DNA of 64,000 nt from Methanoculleus formosensis (GCF_025384765.1 NZ_VHLL01000001.1:124001-188000), one strand, 5' to 3'; counted from the stretch's first letter, positions 38,658 through 47,239 are shown. The notes: generated by a model not told the origin, from the letters alone. Program-made: numbers and translations.

Positions 38658-39980
38658 ATGAACGGAAAAATTGGACTGCGGGCATTCTCCATGCTCCTGG
38701 CGGTAATGCTGGTGAGCGTGGTTTTGGTGCCTGCGGTGAGTGCTTCAGACTTCAAGAGTAAAGATGAGCAGATGTCTAACAGATCCGCTAGCGAGAAGGC
38801 TCTTGTCCACTTTGGGGATCTGACAGAGATGAGAATCGCTGATGAGAAAGAGGTCTACGCGAAAATCCCCTCTTCGATAAAGAACTACGATTTAGTAGTC
38901 TTTTACCTGCCGAAAATCCGTGAACATCTGCTTCGTGGTGATCAACTAACAGTGTATCTAGAAGGGCAGCCTTACACGATGGATCTACAGGAAACGACGA
39001 TTGATACAGAAGCTATTGCTACAGGGATCCATTCCTTTACCGGCAGTCTCACTGGTGTTGAAGATAGCCAAGTGCTTCTTACGGTTGGTAATAACGTTCT
39101 GCTGGGCAGAATTGTTATTGATTACACCGAATATTTCATCGAAAGCACCTCAATGCAAGATTCGAAACCGTCAAGTGCGTTCTTACAATATGTGTACTCA
39201 TCAAAAGATATTGTCCCCGAAGGCGACACGATCCCCATCGACTTCCATCCTCTTTCAACTCATGCAATCGACGAAAAAGCATATGCGCTGAAGAAAATGC
39301 TTGAAGAACAGGCTGATTCGCGTGCAACCGTCACTGTGAGAGTCCTTGTTGCTACCGATAGCCAATGGATGGCAGACGAGCCTGATTAGCAGGACACAGC
39401 GGCAGCCATCATTCAGTATTGCAATTATGACTTTAACACTCTCGGAGTGAACATCGTGCCCATATATGATACATCGAAGGCGCAACAGCTCTCCAACGAT
39501 CCGCAGATTATCAACTCTTCACTCTCAACATTCAAAAAATATTTCCCCGAATCATACCTAAATTCGAAATCCGCAGATCTCGGCTTGTATTTAGGCGGTT
39601 ATGACTCCATCGAATTTGAAGGGGTTGGATCTTCAGGGGGCTATGACTTCCCCTGCCTTTGCAGATATGCATGGGCGCAAATGGCAGATGATCCCTCTAC
39701 CTATGACGCTGTGCTCAAAGACAGAGCGGTTGTAACCATGCATGAATTAGGACATGCTTTTGATGCGGCCCATGAATATGCACCCAACCAAACAGAGACC
39801 TATACCAGAGCTTACCAATTTTACGAACATAACAGGTACTATCAGACCGTTATGTGGGGCTGTTTCATGAAAACCGCCTGGCTGCAATTTTCGGCAAACG
39901 ATGGCTTTTATGGCGATGCCAACCATGATAACTCGCGGAGAATTACTGAAACGAAGGGTGTTGTCGCATCCTATTGCTGA
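38658..39980 (+). pseudogene. Secreted metzincin-type metallopeptidase with in-frame TAG
   Basis: One frame runs 440 codons from ATG 38658 to TGA 39980, interrupted once by TAG at codon 244 (39387-39389). Before it are a signal peptide (FSMLLAVMLVSVVLVPAVSA) and the propeptide domain (NYDLVVFYLPKIREHLLRGD, HSFTGSLTGVEDSQVLLTVG). After it comes the catalytic domain with HELGHAFDAAH at about 362 and a Met-turn candidate. Alignment with the intact paralogue at 44415 places a tryptophan next to the TAG, one base away. Base use after the start is unusually AT-rich. Read-through would give a full peptidase; otherwise only a secreted propeptide is made. Confidence 0.8.
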
Positions 39981-40097
39981 GGTCGGGAATCAACTTCCCC
40001 TGTTGGTGGTGAGTATAGGTGCCGGCAATAGTTCCCGGAAGGGGTGGAGCGGGCTTGCCCCTCACCCCTCAGAACAGATCGCATGTGGTGTACTGAA

Positions 40098-40952
40098 ATG
40101 ATCCGAAAAAATCCCCTGCTCCCGGCTCTGCTTCTGGTGGTCGTGGCTACGGTGCTGGTGGCAGGTTTTGCGGCGTTCGGGCCCGGCACGGAGGTCGCCG
40201 GTACCTCAACCCCGCAGGAGCTGGTCATGGTCCATATCGACTCTTTCACGGAGAAGAGGGACGCCTCGGCCCGGGATCCCGGCGACCTCGGGATCTCGTC
40301 GTCGATCCGGCGCTATGACCTTGCGGTCTACGATACGCAGGCAATCCGGGACCACCTGCTCCGCGGCGAATCACTGACCGTGTACATCGCCGGGCAACCC
40401 TACAAGGTGGACCTGCAGGAGTCGTTGCACGACCCCGAATCCCGCAGTGCTGGGAGGCACTCCTTCTCCGGCACGCTTGACGGGGGCGGAGCGGCGCTTC
40501 TGACCATCAGCGACAGCGTTCTTCTCGCCCTGTTCAGGATCGGCGGTGTTGAATACTACGTGGAGAGCACAGGACAACACGATACCGTATTCCCAGAGAG
40601 GATTCTCCACTACGTCTACTCTTCCGCCGACGTCGTCCCGGAAGGCCCGCCCGCGATGTTGAGCGGCTGCTACCTCATACTGCACAATATCAGCAACGGA
40701 AAGGCGGAACATTACGGGTTCGAGCTTCCTGCAAACTGGACCGAGGCCGACTTCCGGAGCGCCGGGTACGAGATCGCCCAGCTCACCGATGCCGATCTCG
40801 CCGAACTTCCCACAGTGAATGAAACCCTCCATAGCGGCGGCCTGGAGGTGCTGCTATCCGAAGACGAGGCGGGGCGTATCGCAAAGAGTTACCGGGGGAA
40901 GATCGTGGAGTATCGTGGGAGTTACTATCTGATCGACTTCATTGTAAGTTAA
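40098..40952 (+). CDS. Propeptide-only secreted protein with C-terminal HP...GxYY-like domain
   Basis: The 284-residue protein has an N-terminal helix (LLPALLLVVVATVLVAGFAAF), a propeptide-like domain (RRYDLAVYDTQAIRDHLLRG, HSFSGTLDGGGAALLTISDS, LHYVYSSADVVPEG) close to that of the broken peptidase just upstream, and the tail AQLTDADLAELPTVNETLHS ... GKIVEYRGSYYLIDF. It has no catalytic domain. It is a full-length paralogue of the 24391 product. Start ATG 40098 is chosen for its signal-like helix. It is convergent with the winged-helix regulator gene. Confidence 0.78.
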   Translation: MIRKNPLLPALLLVVVATVLVAGFAAFGPGTEVAGTSTPQELVMVHIDSFTEKRDASARDPGDLGISSSIRRYDLAVYDTQAIRDHLLRGESLTVYIAGQPYKVDLQESLHDPESRSAGRHSFSGTLDGGGAALLTISDSVLLALFRIGGVEYYVESTGQHDTVFPERILHYVYSSADVVPEGPPAMLSGCYLILHNISNGKAEHYGFELPANWTEADFRSAGYEIAQLTDADLAELPTVNETLHSGGLEVLLSEDEAGRIAKSYRGKIVEYRGSYYLIDFIVS

Positions 40953-41022
40953 TACCGGGAGTGAGGCAGGGGATTCCGGCCCCACAGCCCGGGAACAGGC
41001 GTTTGTGCGACTGGGAGAGAAA

Positions 41023-41496
41023 CTACGCCGGTATAGGGGAATTTCTCCGCCGGCACCACAGCGCAAGGTACCAGAGCGCGATCGTTATACAGAGGAGCGC
41101 CTCGCCCGCGTAGAGGAGGAGGGGTTCCCGGACGACGCTTCCCCCCTGGATGGTGAAACCGTGGAGAAATGATGTCACGCAGAGCACCCCGGCCGTCATG
41201 GCAACCAGGGACGTGCCGAGGAGGAAGACGATCCGGTGATCCCTCCCGGGATGAAGGATCCGCCGCCCCCTCTCCGTCAGGGTGTAATCCCGCCATTTCC
41301 GGGCGTTCTCGTGCGTCACCAGGTCCGCGTCGGCCAGGACGGCGAGGTGCTCATGAACGGTCGACTTGGCAAGGCCAAGCCGATCGGCGAGCTCGCTCAT
41401 CGTCATCGGCCGGGTATCGAGCGATTTGAGGATTGCGACCCGGACGTCGGAAGCGAGAGTGGTGATATCGTCCCGGTCGAGCGTGACATTTTTCAT
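41023..41496 (-). CDS. Membrane-tethered ArsR-like winged-helix regulator
   Basis: The 157-residue protein has an N-terminal winged helix (LASDVRVAILKSLDTRPMTM, SELADRLGLAKSTVHEHLAV, wing RKWRDYTLTERGRRIL) and then two C-terminal membrane helices (IVFLLGTSLVAMTAGVLCVT and LLLYAGEALLCITIALWYLA). Such one-component regulators bind DNA while anchored in the membrane. It is the last gene of the minus-strand run that begins at the palindromic promoter at 44.0 kb, which makes it the best candidate to bind that palindrome. I start at MKNVTLDRDD because the domain begins there. Confidence 0.82.
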   Translation of the reverse strand: MKNVTLDRDDITTLASDVRVAILKSLDTRPMTMSELADRLGLAKSTVHEHLAVLADADLVTHENARKWRDYTLTERGRRILHPGRDHRIVFLLGTSLVAMTAGVLCVTSFLHGFTIQGGSVVREPLLLYAGEALLCITIALWYLALWCRRRNSPIPA

Positions 41497-41621
41497 GGTC
41501 TGGTCTGGAACAATCAGGTATTCTTCCGTCGGGAGTGAAAAGGGTTCCGAAACGGTCTCGGGGTTCTTCCCGGGTGAAACGGGGCTTCGGGCCGGTCGGA
41601 CGGGTAGAATTTGTCCTGGAG

Positions 41622-42437
41622 TCATCTTGCGGTCATCGTCGGTAACGGGATGATCGGGGGCGCATCCGCGCCCTGCACGATAACCACTGCATATCCCCGG
41701 GGAAGGCGGGCCCTGTTGTAGTTGGGGTCCGGAGTAAAGCCGGGGTCGGGCCCTTCTTTCCAGGAGGTGTTGGAACCCGGTATGGTGACGGTCACCCGCC
41801 GGAAGTCGAAGGTGATCGGCGTGTCGTTCGGGGTCGTGATGGTGTACGGGGCGGCAAGATCGATCGTCAGGTAAAGGATCTCCTCCGGGCCGGGCTGCGG
41901 AAGGTCCGCCGTCACCCGCACTTCGCGCCACTCCCCGGCGGCGAGGTCGTCGACGGGCAGCGAGGTCGAGGCGCCGGGGAGGACATCCCCCTCCGGCGAC
42001 CCGGTGGTGGTGTTCAGGCTCGCGGTTTCCGTCGTCACGGCAAGATCGGCACGTGCGCAGTCTTCGCCCGCGAGGTTCCGGATGAAGAAGTCGAGGCTGA
42101 TCCTGTCGCTCTCGATTGCGATATCGGGAGTGTACCGGATATCCTCCGGGCGGGCCGGATCGAGGCTGTAGCGGTCACCGAGGGAGAGGGTCTGGCTCCA
42201 GGCGGTAGTATTCTGCAGCTGCCAGGTCTCGTTCGTCCCGTCGTAGACGATCACCGGGCTCTCGTAGGGGCCGCGGTACTCGAACCCCGGTCCGGACGGC
42301 ATCATCCAGTTTACCCGCTTAAGCGGTTCCTGCACGTGCTGGTGCCCCGGGGGGAAGGCAGCGAATATGGCGAGGTTCGCCGCAACGAGGAGGAGAACGG
42401 CGGCAAAGCCAACCCATACCCACGTCTTCGAGTGCAT
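41622..42437 (-). CDS. Membrane-anchored extracytoplasmic protein, unknown
   Basis: The 271-residue product has one N-terminal helix (VWVGFAAVLLLVAANLAIFA) and a beta-rich extracytoplasmic portion with many possible N-glycosylation sequons (GTNETW, NTTAW, LNTTTG, SNTSW) and a proline-rich C-terminus. No domain recognised. It lies between the PepSY gene and the winged-helix regulator gene on the same strand, spaced by 26 and 125 bp, and is probably co-transcribed with them. Confidence 0.72.
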   Translation of the reverse strand: MHSKTWVWVGFAAVLLLVAANLAIFAAFPPGHQHVQEPLKRVNWMMPSGPGFEYRGPYESPVIVYDGTNETWQLQNTTAWSQTLSLGDRYSLDPARPEDIRYTPDIAIESDRISLDFFIRNLAGEDCARADLAVTTETASLNTTTGSPEGDVLPGASTSLPVDDLAAGEWREVRVTADLPQPGPEEILYLTIDLAAPYTITTPNDTPITFDFRRVTVTIPGSNTSWKEGPDPGFTPDPNYNRARLPRGYAVVIVQGADAPPIIPLPTMTAR

Positions 42438-42463
42438 TGTATCACATTAGGAAAAGAGGTGAT

Positions 42464-43240
42464 TTAGAGGTATGGACTCACCATCAGCACTTCTCCGGTC
42501 TGTGCGTCGATAACGACAAGCCCTCCCTGGAGAACGTGGTCCTCTGGCTCGCCTCTCATCGTAATCACCCATGTCAGCGTCTGTACGTCCGGTCGGGTGT
42601 ACTCGACGGAGAGGTCGGCCGTTGCACCGGTCACCCGGATTCCCGGGAACTGCCCGGCTACGATCTTCAGCGCCTCGTCCCGGGAAAGTTTCGGCTCAAG
42701 CGGGCATTCGATCCCCCGCTGGATCCCGATGTACGAGACGATCTCGCCGGTGCTCGGGTTAAGGTTCACGACGACCGTGTTCGGCGTGAGGACACCGCTG
42801 ATCTCTTCTCGCCAGATGTACGAGTACTCGCTGCCCGCATCACCGTGAGAAACCAGGTCCGATCTGGTAAGCTGCATACTCTTCTTCGCAAAGCCGCTGT
42901 ACTTCTCTTCGGCGTAGGCCCTTGCCGCTACTTCGGCTGCGGCCCGATCCAGCCGGATATCCTGGCAACCCTTCCGTGCGGAATCGAACGTGGCACGTTC
43001 GATCACCCCGGTCCGGGCGTTGACGTAAACCTGTCCGTCTCCGGTACCAAAGACATAGTACTCTCCCAGATTCAGGCGTTCAGTCTTCTGGTACTGGACG
43101 GTTGCGTCGGGTGCGTTAAGAAAGTCCTGTGCTTTTCCTTTCGCGGTATCCACTCCGATTGGAGCACTGGCGCCAGTTGCCGACACGATCGAGACCGCGA
43201 CGACGAGGCATAGCATTGCAACAATGTATATCCGTTTCAT
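42464..43240 (-). CDS. Secreted PepSY-domain protein
   Basis: The 258-residue protein has a signal peptide (IYIVAMLCLVVAVSIVSATG) and two PepSY-like units: YYVFGTGDGQVYVNARTGVI with an Asn/Asp-Thr-Gly turn, then VVVNLNPSTGEIVSYIG and VVIDAQTGEVLMVS. PepSY domains are found in propeptides of M4 metallopeptidases and in free proteins thought to inhibit or chaperone peptidases. It directly follows the clan CD peptidase gene (16 bp gap), so a protective role toward it or its metallopeptidase neighbours is plausible. Confidence 0.8.
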   Translation of the reverse strand: MKRIYIVAMLCLVVAVSIVSATGASAPIGVDTAKGKAQDFLNAPDATVQYQKTERLNLGEYYVFGTGDGQVYVNARTGVIERATFDSARKGCQDIRLDRAAAEVAARAYAEEKYSGFAKKSMQLTRSDLVSHGDAGSEYSYIWREEISGVLTPNTVVVNLNPSTGEIVSYIGIQRGIECPLEPKLSRDEALKIVAGQFPGIRVTGATADLSVEYTRPDVQTLTWVITMRGEPEDHVLQGGLVVIDAQTGEVLMVSPYL

Positions 43241-43255
43241 GATTGAATCATCCCA

Positions 43256-43948
43256 TTAATAGACCCCATAGCGAGCGGGAGTGAGACAACTGTTGTAACT
43301 GCCGGAGATCTCGTAGGTGTCCACTCCATGGTAACCGAACGGCCAGTGCAAGTAGCAGTCGTCCTTTGCATTGCTTGCGGCGCTTGCAACGGTCTCCCCG
43401 TTTCGCAACCGGTCCCAGAAGCTCCCGGACCAGCACTTTCCGTTTTCGACCTCGACCTCGCCGTCGAACCCCAGGCAGATGTCTGCGCCTTTGTTCATGG
43501 TCTGCTGGAGAAGATCTCCGTTGTAAGGGTTGTAGTGGGACGTATGGCAGGCGAGGTAGACCGCGAGCAGGACGTCCCTGATGTCGGTCCCGTAATCAGA
43601 TATGTAATACTGGTAGTTTCCCGGGTAGTGGCCGTCGGTGTCGGCCAGTATCCAGGATTCCGAGGAGAACTTTATTCCACCGCCTTTGTGCGAGTCGTCG
43701 TAGTAGAGGCCGTGGCCGTTGAAGAAGAACACCGCATCCGACCTGAACTGATTGTACGCTGTCGATGCGTGTGCATTCGTGGACGACGAGCTGGAGTAGT
43801 ACATCGCTGCCTGATCCACCCGTGCGTCGTAGGCCGTCGGCGTCGTATCCGAACAGTCATAGTTGTGCGCGGGTGGTGCGGCGCTGGCGACAGCAGGCAG
43901 AGCCGCGAGCAGGAAGAGTGCTGCCAGCATGTAGATCCATGGTTTCAT
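43256..43948 (-). CDS. Secreted clan CD (caspase/gingipain-like) cysteine peptidase
   Basis: The 230-residue protein has a signal peptide (YMLAALFLLAALPAVASA) and then a compact alpha/beta domain. His79 in AVFFFNGHGLYY and Cys134 in LLAVYLACHTSHYN sit at the ends of successive hydrophobic strands, followed by GADICLGFDGEV, the order of the His-Cys dyad in clan CD peptidases. No other family motif competes. It is the first gene of the minus-strand run from the palindromic promoter at 44017-44053. Confidence 0.72.
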   Translation of the reverse strand: MKPWIYMLAALFLLAALPAVASAAPPAHNYDCSDTTPTAYDARVDQAAMYYSSSSSTNAHASTAYNQFRSDAVFFFNGHGLYYDDSHKGGGIKFSSESWILADTDGHYPGNYQYYISDYGTDIRDVLLAVYLACHTSHYNPYNGDLLQQTMNKGADICLGFDGEVEVENGKCWSGSFWDRLRNGETVASAASNAKDDCYLHWPFGYHGVDTYEISGSYNSCLTPARYGVY

Positions 43949-44016
43949 AAGTATCCCTCAAGGAGCGCCCGGGCGTTCCTGCACCCGGAACTAAACCCGA
44001 ATTCGAGGGGGAATCT

Positions 44017-44053
44017 TATAAAACCCGCTGTCGTCGTTCGGTTCTGGCCGAAC
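44017..44053 (-). promoter_or_regulatory. Palindrome-TATA promoter on the minus strand (copy 4)
   Basis: On the minus strand: palindrome GTTCGG-CCAGAA-CCGAAC (44036-44053), 12 bases, TATA box TTTTATA (44017-44023). A GTTTAAGAT word precedes the palindrome, as in copy 3. It drives the clan CD peptidase, PepSY, unknown protein and regulator genes. There is no structured leader here: the start codon is about 70 bp from the TATA box. Confidence 0.78.
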
Positions 44054-44187
44054 AAATCTTAAACTTTGCGATCTGCTGCGTGACGGCATGGATGAAGGTG
44101 AGGCTGTTCGGGACTGTGATGTGTTGTCGGCGGGTCTTGCCTTCAAGGGCCGGGATCATTATCCCGCCATAAGAAGGTTTATGGTGC

Positions 44188-44224
44188 GTTCGGTTCCAGC
44201 CGAACGATGACTGCTTATTTTATA
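44188..44224 (+). promoter_or_regulatory. Palindrome-TATA promoter, copy 2
   Basis: Palindrome GTTCGG-TTCCAG-CCGAAC (44188-44205), 12 bases, TTTTATA (44218-44224). It is divergent from copy 4, 134 bp away, so one regulator could act on both peptidase transcripts. Confidence 0.8.
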
Positions 44225-44247
44225 TGTTCTAAAGACTCAGAATCGCA

Positions 44248-44414
44248 TTAGGTGCCACGTGTGGTGCCCACTTGTGTGCGGGGGTCGCCCATCCCCAGGT
44301 CTGACGCCCTGGATGACGCGCCCCGCAAGCCCGGAGGCAACAGGATGTACACATTCTGCGCACTTAAACGTGTGCTTCTCCTGCCTCCGTGGACCGAAAC
44401 TGGAGGAAAACGAA
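44248..44414 (+). promoter_or_regulatory. Structured 5' leader RNA, copy 2
   Basis: P1 reads GGTGCCA-CGTG-TGGTGCC (44251-44268): the loop is unchanged from copies 1 and 3 while the closing pair has changed from G-C to A-T, a compensatory change. The GCGGGG/CCCCGC and CATCC/GGATG helices are kept. GGAGGCA (44334-44340) can pair with TGCCTCC (44382-44388), and that CCTCC can instead pair with the ribosome site GGAGG (44402-44406). This suggests translational control. Confidence 0.75.
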
Positions 44415-45776
44415 ATGAACGGAAAAACTGGAATGCGGGTATTCTCCTTGCTCACGGCGCTGCTGCTGGTGGGCGTGGGGGTTGTGTCTGCGGTGAGCGC
44501 CCAGGATGTCACAGGGACCCTTCCCGCAGATAGCAGCGAGCCGGTCCTGGTCATCGGGGATTCTATGGATGTACTCATCACGGGTACTACATCGGTATCC
44601 GATATGCGAGCATCCGGAATCAACGCTCCAGAAGAGCTGAATATCCCGAAGGGCATTACCCGGTACGATCTCGTGACGTTCGATCATGCTGCACTGAACA
44701 AGCAGATACGGGGTGTACTCCCCCTCCGGGTCCACGGCAAGGAGTACCAGGCCGAACTGCACAGGATGGATTTTGAGCAGATCGACGACGGCATCGACTC
44801 GTACGAGGGGGTGATCGTCGGCGTTGGCGGGAGCGATGTTCTCCTGACGACCGGGGAAAACGCCCTTGTCGGGAGTGTAACCTTCGGTAACGAAACATTC
44901 TGGATCACCCCGGTCGAGTCGCGAGCGCGCGCAAAGGGAGAAGCATCGCCTCTGCATGTCATCTACAGCTCTCGGGATATTGAAAATCCTGAAAAATGGA
45001 GTCTTATCGACTACGGGACGCTCACGCCCCCGGAAGGATACACTCCGATCGAAGTTCCCGAGAATCTGGAATCTTCCATGAGAGAACTCCAGGACCAGTA
45101 TGCCACGGTCAATCTGCTGGTGGTTACCGATAACCAGTTCTACCAGGATCAGGACAACTGGAAAACAGTCGCTCAGGATATCGTAGCCGAAGCGAACCGG
45201 CAGTTTGACCGGGACGATATTAGGGTGACGCTCTGTGTAATGGCGTATACCGATTCAAAGCGGGTTCAACTCTCAAACCATTCTAACATCACGAGCAACC
45301 CCGTTGTTGCGGTCCAAGCGATCTATCCGAACACCGACCTTGATCTCTGGGCCGCAGATATTGCACTGTATGTTGGTGGTTACGATGCAGACGGTTCTGC
45401 ACAGGGGGCTACTTACGGCTACTACCCATATCATCATCGGCATGCCTGGGCTCAGATGGTCCCTGACGACATCTTGTACCTGGGTACCACACACGGCCGC
45501 AGGTGCGTGAGCATCCATGAACTGGGGCACCTCTTTGATGCTGGTCACCAGGAGCTGGATGAAAACCGGACGATCCCGTCTTACCGTAGGGCCTACCAGT
45601 GGTATCAACCGTTTTCTCCTCCCCTCAACCTCAAGAATACCGTGACATACAGTTACTTCAATGAGTTGATGAGTACCACTGAATTTTCATCGGACGACTA
45701 CCACGGGGATGCCGATCACGACAACGCAAGGAGAATCCGGGAGACGAAATGGACAGTTGCGAACTATCACTCCTGA
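44415..45776 (+). CDS. Secreted metzincin-type zinc metallopeptidase with propeptide
   Basis: The 453-residue protein has a signal peptide (FSLLTALLLVGVGVVSAVSA), a propeptide of about 160 residues (SDMRASGINAPEELNIPKG, RYDLVTFDHAALNKQI, ASPLHVIYSSRD) like reprolysin-type prodomains, then a catalytic domain with VNLLVVTDNQFYQDQDNW at its start, HELGHLFDAGH at about residue 368 (HExxHxxxxxH zinc site) and a Met-turn candidate FNELMSTT. It should degrade extracellular protein. I start at ATG 44415 because of the GGAGG site and signal peptide; the in-frame extension is the structured leader. Confidence 0.85.
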   Translation: MNGKTGMRVFSLLTALLLVGVGVVSAVSAQDVTGTLPADSSEPVLVIGDSMDVLITGTTSVSDMRASGINAPEELNIPKGITRYDLVTFDHAALNKQIRGVLPLRVHGKEYQAELHRMDFEQIDDGIDSYEGVIVGVGGSDVLLTTGENALVGSVTFGNETFWITPVESRARAKGEASPLHVIYSSRDIENPEKWSLIDYGTLTPPEGYTPIEVPENLESSMRELQDQYATVNLLVVTDNQFYQDQDNWKTVAQDIVAEANRQFDRDDIRVTLCVMAYTDSKRVQLSNHSNITSNPVVAVQAIYPNTDLDLWAADIALYVGGYDADGSAQGATYGYYPYHHRHAWAQMVPDDILYLGTTHGRRCVSIHELGHLFDAGHQELDENRTIPSYRRAYQWYQPFSPPLNLKNTVTYSYFNELMSTTEFSSDDYHGDADHDNARRIRETKWTVANYHS

Positions 45777-45947
45777 TGGGAGCCGATGCGAGTCTCACCC
45801 CTACCACCTTTTTAAATTGTTACCGGGTGATTTGGTGGTACGGAAACCCCGGGCAGCATGCGTCAGAAAAGAAGAATGGGGGCCGCCGGAAGGATCTGGG
45901 GCGTTCTCTTTCTGGCAGGATCGGGCGAAAGGGATAAAGGAGGTCAC

Positions 45948-46397
45948 ATGAAATCGAAACATGACAGACGTTTGGTTATCGAGGGGGTTCTGGCGTTCAT
46001 CGGCGTCATCCTCCTCGTTGCGACGGTTGTGCTCACGTGCACCGCCCTCTTCAACTGGCTCGAAGCAAGCGGTGGATCCCCGAGATTGGACGTCTGGGAG
46101 ATCAGGGGCGAACTGCCGCCGGAAAATGCATCGATCATCCACCTGACCGAGAAAGACTTCGAGCAGCACCCGGCGCTCGACTCCGCAATCCGGGGCGACA
46201 ACCGGGGTCCCGGTGCCTGGTATTCGGGAGACACACCGTACGGTGTCCTCGACGAGCGAACGATTGGGAGCGCTCCGGTGACATACCTGGAACGGGAAGT
46301 ACTTATCGAGTCGTTTGGTCCCGATGTCGAGGCGAGAAACCAGCCGTACATCGAATACGAGGGTGCGTATTACTACTTTCTCATCCTGATCCCCTAA
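45948..46397 (+). CDS. Small membrane protein with HP...GxYY domain (type A)
   Basis: The 149-residue protein follows a strong AAGGAGGTCAC site, has one N-terminal helix (IEGVLAFIGVILLVATVVLT) and the outside domain IIHLTEKDFEQHPALDSAIR ... VTYLEREVLIESFG ... IEYEGAYYYFLILIP. It is the paralogue of the 22413 product (same MxxxRxRLV opening style). It lies 171 bp after the metallopeptidase gene with its own TTTTTAAAT TATA-like box, and 27 bp before the type B gene. Confidence 0.75.
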   Translation: MKSKHDRRLVIEGVLAFIGVILLVATVVLTCTALFNWLEASGGSPRLDVWEIRGELPPENASIIHLTEKDFEQHPALDSAIRGDNRGPGAWYSGDTPYGVLDERTIGSAPVTYLEREVLIESFGPDVEARNQPYIEYEGAYYYFLILIP

Positions 46398-46424
46398 AAT
46401 CGGGTCAAAACAGGTGCTATTGGA

Positions 46425-46871
46425 ATGGAAGAAGATAAAAATCCGAAATCAAGGAACCGGCTCAAAACGGCGGCCCTCGTCGTCGCCTGTGGTCTTGCCA
46501 GCGTCATCGCCATCGCGCTCGGCCTCATGCTCGCCGACGCCCTCATCATCTACGCTCACGAGAGTTCTGGGGAACAGCCGATGTTCTACGTTATGGAGAG
46601 AGCGGAGCCGGGGGGAAGCGTGATCGTTCCCCTGACTGAGCAGGACTTCGAACAGCACCCCGAACTCGCCGCAGTCATCCGGGGTGAGGAGCGGAACCCC
46701 TCGGCGTGGGAGTGGGGCTACCGGGATCAACGTGTCATCGGGGGAACTAAGGTCTCGTACACGGAGAGCAAGGCGCTCCATGATGCCTACGGTCCCCGAG
46801 AGGGGAGGGGGCTGTACCCGCTCATGGAGTACGAGGGTGCGTATTACGTGGTCCTGACGACATGGCCCTGA
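46425..46871 (+). CDS. Small membrane protein with HP...GxYY domain (type B)
   Basis: The 148-residue protein is nearly collinear with the 22835 product: helix LVVACGLASVIAIALGLMLA, then MFYVMERAEPGGSVIVPLTE, FEQHPELAAVIRGEERNPSA, VSYTESKALHDAYG and YEGAYYVVLTTWP. The conservation of both proteins as an ordered pair behind a peptidase/propeptide gene at two places argues for a joint function, perhaps membrane receptors or immunity-like partners of the peptidase. Confidence 0.77.
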   Translation: MEEDKNPKSRNRLKTAALVVACGLASVIAIALGLMLADALIIYAHESSGEQPMFYVMERAEPGGSVIVPLTEQDFEQHPELAAVIRGEERNPSAWEWGYRDQRVIGGTKVSYTESKALHDAYGPREGRGLYPLMEYEGAYYVVLTTWP

Positions 46872-47202
46872 AGGGGAGTCCCCGTCGCCCGTGCTCGATA
46901 TGCATCGCCTCTTTCCACGGGGGAGGCAAGTCGGAGGAAGTGAACTGAACCACAACATCAGTCTGGGCGTCACCGCCTGGCCTCGGGCCACCCTATCCCG
47001 CTATTATCCGGCCTTAGAGGCCGACTGGGGGAAAATCTCGGGAGGTACCATTCTCCCCCCTCAGCGAAGAAAAGGTTTGGGTTTTTCTGTTCCGAACCGG
47101 TTCTCCAGAGATCGGGTGAGTGCATCCTTTCGGGCACATCCCCTGGCGGGGACGGGGGCACACTGCCGTGCGATCGCCCCACAATGAGAAGGTTTAAGAT
47201 GA
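46872..47202. other. Non-coding gap before promoter copy 3
   Basis: No gene seen. GAAAAGGTTTGGG (about 47068) and GTTCCGAACCGGTTC (about 47088) look like a degenerate version of the AGAAGGTTTA-palindrome arrangement found intact at 47203, so an older promoter copy may be decaying here. Confidence 0.35.
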
Positions 47203-47239
47203 TTTCGGAAAAAACCGAACGATGGCTGCTGATTTTATA
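47203..47239 (+). promoter_or_regulatory. Palindrome-TATA promoter, copy 3
   Basis: Palindrome TTTCGG-AAAAAA-CCGAAC (47203-47220), 12 bases, TTTTATA (47233-47239). The spacer within the palindrome has changed completely from TTCCAG while the arms stay, as expected for a dimeric protein site. Confidence 0.8.

Noticed and set aside
44259-44414. In-frame N-terminal extension of the metallopeptidase through the leader
   Set aside because: It would put 52 residues before the signal peptide, is not in frame in copy 1, and the conservation in this stretch follows RNA pairing rather than codons.
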